From a virus, in the IMG/VR virus record IMGVR_UViG_3300045999_011096, positions 1-58,770 of that record: a DNA stretch of 58,770 bases, one strand, 5' to 3'. Positions 1-10,446 of this stretch are shown here, piece by piece. A program made the translations under genes and the position numbers. The notes under the pieces were generated by a model that was not told where the DNA came from, made no database searches, and saw nothing but the letters and a program-made list of their open reading frames with translations. The first letter of the stretch is position 1. Each line of letters starts with the position of its first letter.

Positions 1-1
1 T

Positions 2-3000
2 CCTTCAGGCAGTGTGGTGCCACCGCCAGATACATCTACCCCAACCAACGCTGTTCAGCCCGTCACGTCAGACACCGGTGGCGACACAGGCACCGACGCT
101 CCTGTGCGCACCACCGAGCAAACACAGGCCACTAACGGCTACAATGCAAGTGGCAATGCAATAGGGCTTGACGTCAGAGCCGAAGATGGCACACTGTCTA
201 ATCTTAAAAAGAATCCCGATTCAGGTGAGTTGTACGAACCAGCAGGCACACCTGGAAATACTGAGTTAAAAACCAAACCTGGGACACCCACCAGAGATGA
301 TGCTGCCAACAACAGCACTGTTACCAAACAAACTGAAACCAATGTCGCCGTCAACGCACTAAAAATTCAGCCTAGACCCAACACTCTAGATCAATTTGCC
401 AGTTACACCTATTCCATATCCATTTATTTGTTGAGCGCCAATCAATACGAAAGGTTGCTACGTAGCAAAACAAAAAAGATTGATGGCTACTATTTGCTGT
501 TTCAAGACGGCGGCGCACCACTCAACCGTGGTGGTGTCAAACAAGACATGGGCACAAACACAAATATCTCTGCCAGCGACAGCGGCCGCAACCCATTCTT
601 CCCCAACGATTACTACATTGATTCGTTGACACTGGACACCAGCCCCTTGGGCAAGGCCACTGGGGCCAGCCACATGACCGCCTCAATGAAATTGGTTGTG
701 AATGAACCCAATGGCATTACATTGATTGATAATTTGTATTCTGCTGTGGCCAACCTGCAACAAAAAGATGGCAGCGGAAAAGTCAATTATACCGCAGCTG
801 ACTACTTGGCTGTGATAAGATTCTACGGCCAAGGTGCTGACGGAAATCCAGTACAAGTTCGTTCTGCCAGTGGAGCTGTTATTGAAAAGTTTATCCCTTT
901 TAAACTGGCAGCCATCAACTGGAGCATTGGCAGTAAAATGGTCACCTATGAGTGGGACTGTGTGCCACAAGGGCACTTGATTGCAGGCTACACAGCTCGT
1001 GGTGCAATCCCACACGACATGCAACTTACTAGCACCACGGTGGGAAAATTATTAGGCAGCGACATAATTTACACTGGCAATGACACAAGCAGTGCGAACC
1101 CGGGCCAAACTACCACTGCACAAACTTTGTCACCAGATCAAAGTGATGCAGAAACTGCAAGGCTGAATAGACAAGCAGGCAATCCCCCAACACCCCCCAA
1201 GGCCATTGCCGCACCCACTTCTAGAAAAACTGTTACGCAGGGGTTGATGGGCGCTCTCACAGAATTCCAAGAAGAACTAACTAAATCACAAAAAGGCCAA
1301 GCTGAACCAATATTCAATATAGCCGACAGATACTTTATTAGATTTGTTGACGGTATGGGCTATGATGGCAAAGTAATCCCTGCATCATCGATTGAGAATG
1401 CCACTATCACCTTGCCCAACACCAAAATTGACAACGGTCTAGCAGCCTCGGGCAAAAACAATAACACAAAAGATCTTGATCCACTCAAACAATCACGAGA
1501 CAACGTGACCCGCAGTTTTAGTATCACTGCTGGACAAATGATCACTCAGGCCATTGATCTTGCCATTCGCAACAGCAGTTATATCTTAGGTCAAGCTCTG
1601 ACCCGACAAGACAGCGACGGGTTTCAAGTGCCAAATCCTGACAAAAAAAATTCGCCCATGTCATGGTTCAACATCATAATGAATGCTGTTCCACGCCCCG
1701 GTGGCATTGATCCCAGACGCAACGACCATGCATTTGATATCATTTACACAGTGAAACCCTATAGGTTGCAGAATTTCAACAGCAAATATTTTCCGGCCAG
1801 TAGATTTGCCGGAGTACACAAAAGTTATCCCTACTGGTTCACTGGTCAAAATACTGCCGTGGTTGAATATCAAGAAACCATGAATGCACTGTACAATATC
1901 ACCGTGAGTGGTAGCGATCCCAAAAACAGTGCGGCAGCAAAAATACGTGAAGCTGCCACTTCAAGTCTACGAGACATTGCCAAATACAATTATGCTGTCA
2001 CCAGCGGACAAAGCACACAAGGATCGTCAGATACCAGACTCAACGAAGCTGCGGCCAATGCAGCAGACTATCTATTCAGCCCAGGTGACTTGGCCAATGC
2101 CAAGATAAAAATTCTTGGCGATCCTGATTGGATACAACAAGGTAGCTTGTTCAAAGAAATTAAACCAGGCGAACGTCAAGTGGCAGATGTCACTGGGTTT
2201 GAAGAAGACGGTAGTATCAGTTTTGAAACAGGAGATGTGCTGTTTGAAATAGTGTGGCAACGTCCCGAAGACTACGATCTCTCAACTGGAGTAGCGGATC
2301 CCTACAGCGGAGGCTACAGTGGTCGCGCCAATAAACCAAGAGAACCCATTCAAAGCAGGGTTTATCAGGCAGTCAAAGTCATCAGTGAATTCAGACAAGG
2401 CGCATTTTACCAGACCCTTGAAGGCACACTGTATCAATTTCCTCTGCCCAGCAAGAAAAATACTGTGCAAGCATCAAGCAGTCCTGCCACTAGCGATGCC
2501 TTGGACAACCAACGACCAGCAACCACTGGCGCTGGTGCTGGTACTGGTGCTGGTGCTGGTACTGGGAACAATGCAGCAAATCAAAGCCCAGCCACTGCGT
2601 CGCGACTGGGCACAGACCTTCAAACTCGCATACAAAATGATCAGTTCACAGATCCAAGATCGTCGTTGAGTGCCGATGGCGGTACTGCTGCAATACTTGG
2701 AGCACAACAGGCATCCAGCACCAAACCAGTGTTCCGTAACCCGTTAAGCAACGCAGGACTCAGTGCAGACAGTCTAAACACCGAATCGGGTGTGAACATA
2801 AGACCAGCAGGTCCCCCAGCGCCAGCCACAGATGGAACCGGCGGAACAGTGTCACCTCCAGTGTCCACAACTGGACCGCCAAAGTTGCCAGAATCTGGAG
2901 CAACACCAGGACAAGTTGCTGCTGCCTTGAATGCCCAACGAATAGCAGATTTAAGAGCAAGAGCTGCTGGTACAGCACCCAAGTACAGTCCTGTAACTAA

Positions 3001-3037
3001 TCCAGCTGTGCAAAAAATTGCCACCGACGGAGGATAA
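2..3037 (+). CDS. Virion structural protein, probably baseplate/tail-associated (5' end cut by window)
   Basis: The reading frame is open back to the first bases of the window, so the GTG at 14 is probably internal and the true start lies upstream; at least 1,011 codons are present. No enzyme motif was seen. After a low-complexity N-terminal stretch (about residues 1-115) comes a folded-looking region with many beta-prone, Asn/Thr-rich segments. The last 250 residues are again rich in Ala, Gly, Thr and Pro, including an AGAGTG tandem repeat near residue 840. It sits 3 bp before a gp5-like spike gene and in the same operon as gp25 and gp6, so a baseplate hub or tail structural role is inferred from position. 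The family is not recognised from sequence. Confidence 0.6.
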   Translation, partial: PSGSVVPPPDTSTPTNAVQPVTSDTGGDTGTDAPVRTTEQTQATNGYNASGNAIGLDVRAEDGTLSNLKKNPDSGELYEPAGTPGNTELKTKPGTPTRDDAANNSTVTKQTETNVAVNALKIQPRPNTLDQFASYTYSISIYLLSANQYERLLRSKTKKIDGYYLLFQDGGAPLNRGGVKQDMGTNTNISASDSGRNPFFPNDYYIDSLTLDTSPLGKATGASHMTASMKLVVNEPNGITLIDNLYSAVANLQQKDGSGKVNYTAADYLAVIRFYGQGADGNPVQVRSASGAVIEKFIPFKLAAINWSIGSKMVTYEWDCVPQGHLIAGYTARGAIPHDMQLTSTTVGKLLGSDIIYTGNDTSSANPGQTTTAQTLSPDQSDAETARLNRQAGNPPTPPKAIAAPTSRKTVTQGLMGALTEFQEELTKSQKGQAEPIFNIADRYFIRFVDGMGYDGKVIPASSIENATITLPNTKIDNGLAASGKNNNTKDLDPLKQSRDNVTRSFSITAGQMITQAIDLAIRNSSYILGQALTRQDSDGFQVPNPDKKNSPMSWFNIIMNAVPRPGGIDPRRNDHAFDIIYTVKPYRLQNFNSKYFPASRFAGVHKSYPYWFTGQNTAVVEYQETMNALYNITVSGSDPKNSAAAKIREAATSSLRDIAKYNYAVTSGQSTQGSSDTRLNEAAANAADYLFSPGDLANAKIKILGDPDWIQQGSLFKEIKPGERQVADVTGFEEDGSISFETGDVLFEIVWQRPEDYDLSTGVADPYSGGYSGRANKPREPIQSRVYQAVKVISEFRQGAFYQTLEGTLYQFPLPSKKNTVQASSSPATSDALDNQRPATTGAGAGTGAGAGTGNNAANQSPATASRLGTDLQTRIQNDQFTDPRSSLSADGGTAAILGAQQASSTKPVFRNPLSNAGLSADSLNTESGVNIRPAGPPAPATDGTGGTVSPPVSTTGPPKLPESGATPGQVAAALNAQRIADLRARAAGTAPKYSPVTNPAVQKIATDGG
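2531..2566 (+). repeat. 18-bp tandem repeat, two copies
   Basis: The unit GCTGGTGCTGGTACTGGT occurs twice in a row (2531-2548 and 2549-2566, last base differing) inside the upstream structural gene. It encodes AGAGTG twice in a linker-like region. The repeat is in frame, so unit gain or loss would change linker length without frameshifting. Confidence 0.8.
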
Positions 3038-3040
3038 AAC

Positions 3041-4561
3041 ATGGCAGAAAGTGTAGAACGCAGCCGAGGCCGGCCCAGTAATTACAAATTAGATCGAGGC
3101 GGCGTACCCACAGAATTTGGACCGTTTACTGGCGTAGTAATGAGCACAGTTGATCCCACACGTGCCGGAAGATTGCGTGTGTATATTGATGCCTTTGCTG
3201 CTGGCACCGAAGCCAACATGAACGACGAAAGTGCATGGACCACAGTGAGGTACATGCCACCATTTTACGGCTCAACTCCGTTGCCGGGCACAGCCAATAC
3301 CGGCGACAACGGTTCTTATCCTGGCAATCAAAACAGCTACGGCATGTGGTTCACTCCGCCTGACGTGGGAGTCACTGTTATATGCATCTTTGTCAACGGC
3401 GACCGCAGCCAGGGCTACTATATTGGTGTTGTGCCTGATCAAGGTCTAGGCCGCATGGTGCCGGCCATGGCTTCGGTTCCAGTACTGCAAGCAGAAGTAC
3501 AAAATCAAAATCAAGAAACATATTTCATCAACGCTCCGCGTTTGCCTGTCACAGAAATCAACACCAACAACACTGATCTTTTCAACAATCCTAGATTTTT
3601 TGACGGTGTAAAACCAGTACAAAGCGTGGTGGCTCAGGCGTTGTTACAACAAGGCCTAATCAACGACACTGAACGCGGCACCATAAATTCCAGCAGTCAA
3701 CGTGAAAGCCCCAGTGCAGTGTTTGGCATCAGTACTCCGGGTATTCCGATCTATCAGGGCGGCATGAAACCCAATGACATTAGAACCAAACTGAATTCTG
3801 GCGAACTCAAGTCTGGCGACGCCAAAGTAATTGGGCGGGTCGGCGGCCACAGCCTTGTGATGGATGATGGCGATCTTGAAGGCAACAATTCTTTGTTGCG
3901 ACTGCGCACCAGCAAGGGCCACCAGATCACCATGAACGACAGTGGTAATTTTTTCTACATCATACATGCCAACGGACAAACCTGGATTGAATTTGGCGTT
4001 GAAGGCACAGTAGATGTATATGCCACAAACTCTGTCAACGTGCGCACCAAAGGTGATATCAACTTGCATGCAGACCGTGATATCAACATGTTTGCTGGAC
4101 GTTATTTGAAAATGAAAAGCAAAGAAGACATGCAGATTGAAAGCGACACATTCTTGGCCATGCAAGCACAAGAAGATATCACATTGTACAGCAAGAGCAC
4201 AATTGGCGTCAAAGCTGACGGCACACTGACTTTGAACAGCGCATCAGGTTCTTGGGGTGCTGGATCCAGCCTGGCCCTGCAAGCTGGCGGCATCGATCTC
4301 AACGGTCCCGCAGCAGGCACAGTGACCAATCCACAACCCTTGACCACAACACTGTTGGATGACACTGAGTGGGATACCAGCAAGGGATGGATGGTAAAAC
4401 CCGAAGGACTGTCTAGCGTGGTGAGCCGTGCACCCACACACGAGCCCTATCCTTATCACAACAAGGGTGTGGATGTTGAAATTGCCTTTGAAGAAGGCAA
4501 ACCCAGCCCACCACCAGGTGCAGAACCCGTGCCAGCTGGCATAGAGATACAGGCTAGATAA
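3041..4561 (+). CDS. 5: gp5-like baseplate central spike protein
   Basis: Encodes 506 aa. Residues about 25-150 look like the OB-fold of gp5/VgrG-type spike proteins (a GPFTGVV start followed by RLRVYI and a G-W-x-P-P-D-V-G-type turn). Residues about 265-420 carry short alternating repeats with charged and hydrophobic residues (DINLHADRDINMFAGRYLKM region), as expected for the triple-stranded beta-helix needle of the gp5 C-domain. T4 gp5 has a lysozyme domain between these parts; none is visible here, so this spike is probably not a peptidoglycan hydrolase. It forms the tip of the tail tube on the baseplate. The ATG follows the preceding stop by 3 bp, and the next gene starts 1 bp after its stop. 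Confidence 0.8.
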   Translation: MAESVERSRGRPSNYKLDRGGVPTEFGPFTGVVMSTVDPTRAGRLRVYIDAFAAGTEANMNDESAWTTVRYMPPFYGSTPLPGTANTGDNGSYPGNQNSYGMWFTPPDVGVTVICIFVNGDRSQGYYIGVVPDQGLGRMVPAMASVPVLQAEVQNQNQETYFINAPRLPVTEINTNNTDLFNNPRFFDGVKPVQSVVAQALLQQGLINDTERGTINSSSQRESPSAVFGISTPGIPIYQGGMKPNDIRTKLNSGELKSGDAKVIGRVGGHSLVMDDGDLEGNNSLLRLRTSKGHQITMNDSGNFFYIIHANGQTWIEFGVEGTVDVYATNSVNVRTKGDINLHADRDINMFAGRYLKMKSKEDMQIESDTFLAMQAQEDITLYSKSTIGVKADGTLTLNSASGSWGAGSSLALQAGGIDLNGPAAGTVTNPQPLTTTLLDDTEWDTSKGWMVKPEGLSSVVSRAPTHEPYPYHNKGVDVEIAFEEGKPSPPPGAEPVPAGIEIQAR

Positions 4562-4562
4562 C

Positions 4563-6527
4563 ATGGCAGAATTTACATTTAACCTCAGCCAACTTGCAAC
4601 TTCTGCCGCAGCCACTGGCAGCAGGATCAACACTGCTATCTTTGCCAAAACACCTGACTCAGAGTTAATCTACAACGGCGATGATTACATAGTATGGGAC
4701 AGAACCAACCAAGAACGTCTGCGTCGCGGCTTGCCGGGTCTGGCCGCAATTGGACTACCTAGACCGCCTGAAGATACATCAGGCACACAGGCCTTGCCCG
4801 CCACAGGAACAACATCAACTCCCTCCACCGAGCAAGCCACAGTGTTTGCAGTCAAAGGGCCACCTGGACTCACAAGAGAACAAGCATTTGAAATTTTCAA
4901 GAAGCAAGTCAACACTGGTGCCTTGGTGGGTTTTAAATCTGGCGACAGTTTATCAGCTGCTACACAGGCAGCTGATGGTCTTGCTTCAGCACAGAGTGCC
5001 CTGCTGCAGGCACAGTCGGGGTTGACAGGTAGTATAGGTGCATTTACAACAAGTTTGTCAGCATCAGGAGTTGATCTCGCAACTGGAAGAATTGCATCAG
5101 TTGACGCAGCATTTGCCAGGGGTGGCATCAATGGCGCTGCTGGATCATTCGTTAATGTAATTGGCAGCTTGCAGCCCGGTCTAGGCGCTGCTGGCGGCGC
5201 AGATCGGGGATCCCTTACTCAAACCGCAGCAGGCTTGACTGCGGCAGTGGGACCAGCTGTGTCGGCCGTGTCTGGCGCGGTGTCATTGATTCCGGGTGCT
5301 GCAGATGCAGGTAAACCCTTGGTCAATGCTGTGGTCACGCAGAGTTCCACAGCCATTGCAGCCATACAAACCATCAACAAGACCATCACAGAGATACCTG
5401 TAACCAACCCAATCAACACTGCTGATTTTACAAAATTTGCCAGCGGTGTCATTGGCACTGGTGCAGTCAGCGGAATCGGACCCATGGGAGTTGCTGAAGT
5501 CAACGGGGTACTAGCACAGGCCAAAAATTTAGTGGCACAGGATGCAGCTGCCATCAGCAACGACAAAGGCCTTGGCACATTTGGACTTGACCTTGCACAA
5601 CTAGAAGCGGCTGGCTATGTCAAGCCAGGTACTAGAGCGTTGGCAGAAAAAGGTGCCAGCTTGTTCTCCACAGTGATCAAAAGTCCTGCAGCCTGGACTG
5701 GCAAGGATGGCATAAAAAGCGCAACAGACCTCTTGAGCAACCCTAGCAAACAAAGTCTCATACAGCAAGATCTTATGACCAAGGGTGTTGCCGACCTGGC
5801 CGCAGTGGGCGTGCCTGTGCAAAATCTATCAAGTCAAGGTATTGCAGGCATGGCCTTGAATGCAGCCAAAGATTTGCCCAGTGCTGAAGCATTTGCCAAA
5901 GGATTGCCCATTCCCGGCGATGCCACAGGGCAAGTTCAAGCAGCATTTTCGAGTGCTGTGCGCGATGGTGCCTTTGCTGTGAATTTGGTTAATACCAAAA
6001 TACCCACAGCTTTTAAACAGCAAGACATTCCGGTACCCCAGGTAGACACAGTTAATCGAGCCACTGTCGATGCTGCCAGCACTCGTGTTGTTGGAGATGA
6101 AAAAGTACCGGTGCCCAGTTATACCACGCCTGCCAATACAGTTGACTACACTTTTTACGTGGACAAAGCCAAAGCATTTATCAATCAACATGTTTTGCCC
6201 TTTGGTGCAAAATTACAGGCTTTGGACTCAAAGTTTGCTGCCTTGCAAAATCAACAAACCATTACTCAAGCTCAGTACAATGCTCTCGGTGCTGAACGCG
6301 ATGCAATTCGCAACGATTACAGCGTCAACGGCATTCCCAAAGGACTAGAATTGGCTCAACTTTTTGATTCTTTACCTGAACTTGACAAGGCCGCGGTCAG
6401 AGCCCTGGGACTCAACATCGGCGAGATTGCCAAGACAGTACAGGCTGCAATAATATATTCAAACCTACAAAAAGAAAGATTGTATGTGCTGAGCCAAAAA
6501 ATTGAAGGGCGCGGAGAGGGTGAATAA
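4563..6527 (+). CDS. Ala/Gly-rich virion structural protein between spike and gp25
   Basis: Encodes 654 aa, strongly enriched in Ala, Gly, Ser and Val from about residue 130 to 450, with helix-prone segments. A probable coiled coil lies near residues 545-640 (KAKAFINQHVLPFGAKLQAL onward). No catalytic motif or signal peptide is seen. The N-terminal 60 residues look folded (NGDDYIVWDRTNQERLRRG). Its place between the spike and gp25 genes, with tight spacing, argues for a tail or baseplate component. The long Ala-rich helical composition is also compatible with a tape-measure-like or hub-associated protein, but I do not recognise the family. Confidence 0.6.
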   Translation: MAEFTFNLSQLATSAAATGSRINTAIFAKTPDSELIYNGDDYIVWDRTNQERLRRGLPGLAAIGLPRPPEDTSGTQALPATGTTSTPSTEQATVFAVKGPPGLTREQAFEIFKKQVNTGALVGFKSGDSLSAATQAADGLASAQSALLQAQSGLTGSIGAFTTSLSASGVDLATGRIASVDAAFARGGINGAAGSFVNVIGSLQPGLGAAGGADRGSLTQTAAGLTAAVGPAVSAVSGAVSLIPGAADAGKPLVNAVVTQSSTAIAAIQTINKTITEIPVTNPINTADFTKFASGVIGTGAVSGIGPMGVAEVNGVLAQAKNLVAQDAAAISNDKGLGTFGLDLAQLEAAGYVKPGTRALAEKGASLFSTVIKSPAAWTGKDGIKSATDLLSNPSKQSLIQQDLMTKGVADLAAVGVPVQNLSSQGIAGMALNAAKDLPSAEAFAKGLPIPGDATGQVQAAFSSAVRDGAFAVNLVNTKIPTAFKQQDIPVPQVDTVNRATVDAASTRVVGDEKVPVPSYTTPANTVDYTFYVDKAKAFINQHVLPFGAKLQALDSKFAALQNQQTITQAQYNALGAERDAIRNDYSVNGIPKGLELAQLFDSLPELDKAAVRALGLNIGEIAKTVQAAIIYSNLQKERLYVLSQKIEGRGEGE

Positions 6528-6544
6528 CCTTCAATAAATACAGC

Positions 6545-6922
6545 ATGGCACAAACATTCATTGGATTCAACACACAGGGGCAATTTAAAAAGTTCACTCT
6601 TACAGACTTTGAACTGATCAAACGTGACCTGTTGAACGCATTCAACATCCGTCAAGGTCAGCTGCCAGGCCGACCGGCCTATGGCACAGTGCTTTGGGAT
6701 TTTTTGTTTGAAAATCAATTGGAAGAATTACAAAATAGTATAGTGACCGAGGTGCAACGAGTGGCCGGCGGCGACCCAAGAATCTATATCAGTGACACAC
6801 AGGTGTTCCCACAAGAGAACGGCATACTGCTTGAGATTGAACTACAGGTAATACCCAGTGACAATGCTGAACGACTAAGCATCTTCTTTGACTTACAACA
6901 GCGCAGTGCGTCTTACATATAA
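6545..6922 (+). CDS. 25: Baseplate wedge protein gp25 (GPW/gp25 family)
   Basis: Encodes 125 aa, close to the 132 aa of T4 gp25. It shows the family signature: an N-terminal TLTDFELIKRDLLNAF helix, the RQGQLPGRPAYGTVLWDFLFE loop (about residues 37-58; G-R-P-x-Y-G-T is typical), and a C-terminal E-x-x-x-Q-V beta segment. In T4-type phages gp25 docks at the baseplate and starts sheath assembly next to gp6 and gp53. The ATG is preceded by AATAAATA at 6533-6540; no strong Shine-Dalgarno lies at the usual distance, which is odd for a late gene. The gp6 gene follows. Confidence 0.9.
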   Translation: MAQTFIGFNTQGQFKKFTLTDFELIKRDLLNAFNIRQGQLPGRPAYGTVLWDFLFENQLEELQNSIVTEVQRVAGGDPRIYISDTQVFPQENGILLEIELQVIPSDNAERLSIFFDLQQRSASYI

Positions 6923-6942
6923 ACTAAGCCGTTTTAGAATTC

Positions 6943-6950
6943 CATAAATA
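6943..6950 (+). promoter_or_regulatory. Candidate T4-like late promoter element before gp6
   Basis: CATAAATA, seven of eight bases matching the T4 late consensus TATAAATA, lies in the 47-bp gap between gp25 and gp6, 19 bp before the gp6 ATG with AGAGG in between. Assigned by analogy to T4 late transcription; the sigma factor and TSS are unknown. Confidence 0.4.
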
Positions 6951-6969
6951 AAAATAGAGGCTCAGTACA

Positions 6970-9900
6970 ATGGCAAAAACAACTAGACAAACAGCGATAT
7001 TTGGCGTAGAAGATTGGAAACAAATCTATCAAACCTATCGCGAAGCCGATTTTCAAAGTTATGACTTTGAAACTCTACGCAAAAGTTTTGTTGATTATCT
7101 GCGTTTGTATTATCCTGAAACATTCAACGACTACATTGAATCATCAGAATACATTGCACTCCTGGATCTTATTGCATTCATGGGTCAAGCACTGGCCTTC
7201 CGCACAGATTTAAACACACGTGAAAACTACATAGACACGGCCGAGCGTCGTGATTCAGTGGTTCGCTTGGCCAATCTAGTGAGCTATACTGCCAAACGCA
7301 ATATTGCAGCCCAGGGACTATTAAAAGTATTTTCTGTGCAGACCACAGAAAACGTTGTGGACTATCAAGGCATAAATCTCAGCAATGTTACAGTGAACTG
7401 GGCTGACCCAACAAACCCAGACTGGCAAGAACAGTTTACAGCCATCATCAATGCCAGCTTGGTAGACACACAAAAAGTTGGCCGCCCTGGCAATCGTCAA
7501 ACCATACTGGGTGTGAGAACTGACGAATATGGAATAAATTTGGTTCCTGGTTATCTGCCAGTGGTGCCTTACACTGCCACTGTAGATGGAGTAAGCATGC
7601 CGTTTGAGGCCATGTCTTCGACATCTGTGGGCCAAGATTTTGTGTATGAGCCTGCGCCGCAGGCCAATGTACCATTCAACATCTTGTTCCGCAACGATAG
7701 CCTGGGATTTCAAAGTGCCAATACTGGTTATTTCTTTATGTTCAAACAGGGCGTATTGCAAAACCAAGACTTCAACCTAGCAGAAAAAGTCAGCAACCGC
7801 ACAGTGAACATCAATATTGAAGGGGTCAACAACGAAGATCGCTGGTTGTTTCAATTAGACAATGTTGGTAATGTCAGTCGCGAATGGGCTTACACAGAAA
7901 ACATTTACTCTGCTGGTGCAGAACAAATAGGCACAACCTTGCGTCCTATCTATTCGGTGACTTCTAGAACCAATGATCAGATCACCATGGTGTTTGGTGA
8001 CGGCGTGTTCTCTGAAATTCCAGTGGGCACTTTCCGTGCCTATGTGCGTGCCTCAAACGGATTGCAATACATCATCAACCCTGAAGAAATGCAAGCGGTC
8101 ACAATACCCATTAGCTATATCAGTCGCGCTGGCAATCTTGAAACACTCACATTCACCTGTGGTATTACACAACCTGTGAGCAACAGCCAGGCACGTGAGC
8201 CCATTGATGCAATCAAACAACGTGCTCCTGCTAGATACTACACACAGGACCGCATGGTCAACGGTGAAGACTATAATCTTTTTCCTTACACACAATACAA
8301 CTCAATTGTGAAAAGCAAGGCACTTAACCGTGCCAGTATCGGCACCAGTCGTTATCTTGACTTGGTAGACAACACTGGCAAGTATTCTAGCACAAACAGT
8401 TTTGGTACTGATGGCGGCCTTTGGGAACAAAATATTCTTCCTACAATTTTGTTCTCATGGACCAATCGCAATGAAATTGCTGATTTTGTCGGCAACCAAG
8501 TTCAACCGGCCATTGCCGCAGCCACAGAAAGACAGTTTTACTATTCTAACTTTCCTAGAGTGACTGAAAACAGCTTGCCCACATATGGTGGTACCACCTG
8601 GGTCACCGGTGCTTCATGGACTCAAAGTACCACATTGGCCAACGAAACTACTGGATACTTCAAGAACGATGTGTACTCAATTCAATGGCCCACTGGCTCT
8701 CCCATACCAGTAGGTCCCACCACAACCACAGCATTCAAATACGTTGCTGTGGGTAGTTTGATCAAATTTGCAGCGCCTGCTGGATACTACTTTGATCGCA
8801 ACAACAAGTTGCAGCCAGGAACTCCCACAGCCGCAGATCAAAAGCTAGAAATCTGGGCCAGCCCCATCAGCATTGAAGGTTCAGGCTACAACAATGGTCT
8901 TGGTAATCTTCCATCTGGTGCCGGTCCCGTTGCACTCAATAACTTTGTGCCCACAGGTGCCCTGGTTGACACAATTATTCCTTTGTTTATTACTGACCTT
9001 CCGGTATCAGTAGAGCAGGCCATTGCTGAACAAATTTTGTTAAATCGCAATTTTGGTCTTGGATATGACAGCAACGGAGACATCACTGGTACACCTTATT
9101 CGTGGTATCTGATCACCAGTACCAATCTTGCGCAAGACGCCACCTGGAGTCAACAATACGCTGGCAACACATCGGGTACCAATTTGGATGCATCGTGGTT
9201 GATTCAGTTTGTGGTACAAAATCAAAACTACACAGCCACCTTCCGTGGCTTGGCCTACTACTTTGGGTCCGTGTTGCAGACACGTTTCTTCTACTATGAC
9301 GGCGGTCAGATTTACGACAGCCGCACAGGTACAGTGATCAAAGATTTTATCAATGTTTTGGCTGTAAACACCCAGCCAGACAGCACTGATCATTTGCCAG
9401 GAGACATTGTTATGACCATTATTGGGCAACCGGTAGAAAGCGATGGTTATGTTGATGACTTCCAGGTGTTGGTGGGCTACCGCGACAACGACAACGATGG
9501 TGTGCCAGACAATCCAGACTTCTTTGACGAAATTGTTGCTCCCAACACTAACCCCACGCAAAAGTATGTTTACTTACAAAAGACCGTGGACTTTGACAAT
9601 CTACAACGCTATCTTTTGGTTGAACCAGGTCGTGTGGTCAGCGACTATGGTACGTTGACTGAAATTGAATTACAGAAAAGTGCTTGGACTCCTGGGCAAA
9701 TTTTCTATGCTTACACTGATCTTGCGTTCTATGAGTTGTCGGTGACTGTGACCGGAACACGAACATTGATTGATGTCACAGACGAGTGGATTGCCCGCAC
9801 TGGTCGTCAATCTCTATATTATCAATATCGTCACAATGCACCACTGACAACACGTATTGATCCAGGAACCACAAACATCATTGACTTGTATGTGGTAACT

Positions 9901-10446
9901 TTGAGCTATTACACAGCCTATCAAAATTGGATACGAGACACCACTGGCACAGTTCCTGAGCCAGCAGTGCCTACCATTGACGAATTGTCAACTGAATATC
10001 AAGGCTTACAAAATTACAAAATGGTCAGCGATAACATCATTTTGAATTCAGTTGTATTCAAACCACTGTTTGGTGAAAAAGCCGCACAAGAATTGCGTGC
10101 CACAATCAAGGTAATCCGTGCACAAGGTTCTACAGCCAGCACCAGCGAAATCAAGAGCAGTGTGGTGGCTGCAATGAACACTTATTTCAGCATTGACAAA
10201 TGGAATTTTGGAGACACATTCTATTTTTCAGAACTTGCTGCATATTTGCATAGAGAACTTGGAACCATTATCAGTTCAGTAGTGCTGGTACCACTCAACA
10301 GTCAAAAATACTTTGGTGACTTATACGAAATACGTTCAGCCCCCAATGAAATCTTTGTCAACGGTGCTACCATAAACAACATTGAAGTGATTGAAGCATT
10401 GACCAGTACCAACTTGCGTACTGCACCCGGTAGTGGAGTAATTTAA
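6970..10446 (+). CDS. 6: Baseplate wedge protein gp6
   Basis: Encodes 1,158 aa, much longer than T4 gp6 (660 aa). The N-terminus is typical of gp6 of marine T4-like phages: a QSYDFETLRKSFVDYLRLYY segment, then the IALLDLIAFMGQALAFRTDL helix and NxRENYIDTAERRDSVVRLA (about residues 35-105). Further on are the IxFGDGxFxxIPVG-type turn (about residue 340) and a C-terminal helical region with SSVVAAMNTYFS. gp6 dimers form the iris of the baseplate wedge and change conformation when the sheath contracts. The extra ~500 residues (about 480-900) are beta-rich and may form a wedge extension. The stop overlaps the next ATG by one base (TAATG). Confidence 0.88.
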   Translation: MAKTTRQTAIFGVEDWKQIYQTYREADFQSYDFETLRKSFVDYLRLYYPETFNDYIESSEYIALLDLIAFMGQALAFRTDLNTRENYIDTAERRDSVVRLANLVSYTAKRNIAAQGLLKVFSVQTTENVVDYQGINLSNVTVNWADPTNPDWQEQFTAIINASLVDTQKVGRPGNRQTILGVRTDEYGINLVPGYLPVVPYTATVDGVSMPFEAMSSTSVGQDFVYEPAPQANVPFNILFRNDSLGFQSANTGYFFMFKQGVLQNQDFNLAEKVSNRTVNINIEGVNNEDRWLFQLDNVGNVSREWAYTENIYSAGAEQIGTTLRPIYSVTSRTNDQITMVFGDGVFSEIPVGTFRAYVRASNGLQYIINPEEMQAVTIPISYISRAGNLETLTFTCGITQPVSNSQAREPIDAIKQRAPARYYTQDRMVNGEDYNLFPYTQYNSIVKSKALNRASIGTSRYLDLVDNTGKYSSTNSFGTDGGLWEQNILPTILFSWTNRNEIADFVGNQVQPAIAAATERQFYYSNFPRVTENSLPTYGGTTWVTGASWTQSTTLANETTGYFKNDVYSIQWPTGSPIPVGPTTTTAFKYVAVGSLIKFAAPAGYYFDRNNKLQPGTPTAADQKLEIWASPISIEGSGYNNGLGNLPSGAGPVALNNFVPTGALVDTIIPLFITDLPVSVEQAIAEQILLNRNFGLGYDSNGDITGTPYSWYLITSTNLAQDATWSQQYAGNTSGTNLDASWLIQFVVQNQNYTATFRGLAYYFGSVLQTRFFYYDGGQIYDSRTGTVIKDFINVLAVNTQPDSTDHLPGDIVMTIIGQPVESDGYVDDFQVLVGYRDNDNDGVPDNPDFFDEIVAPNTNPTQKYVYLQKTVDFDNLQRYLLVEPGRVVSDYGTLTEIELQKSAWTPGQIFYAYTDLAFYELSVTVTGTRTLIDVTDEWIARTGRQSLYYQYRHNAPLTTRIDPGTTNIIDLYVVTLSYYTAYQNWIRDTTGTVPEPAVPTIDELSTEYQGLQNYKMVSDNIILNSVVFKPLFGEKAAQELRATIKVIRAQGSTASTSEIKSSVVAAMNTYFSIDKWNFGDTFYFSELAAYLHRELGTIISSVVLVPLNSQKYFGDLYEIRSAPNEIFVNGATINNIEVIEALTSTNLRTAPGSGVI

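Noticed and set aside
3656-4171. 171-aa antisense frame inside the spike gene
   Set aside because: It is a shadow of the gp5-like gene; no ribosome binding site and no recognisable protein features.
3041-4561. Lysozyme domain in the spike protein, as in T4 gp5
   Set aside because: No E-x8-D-x5-T-type catalytic block or lysozyme-like helical region lies between the OB-like and beta-helix parts.
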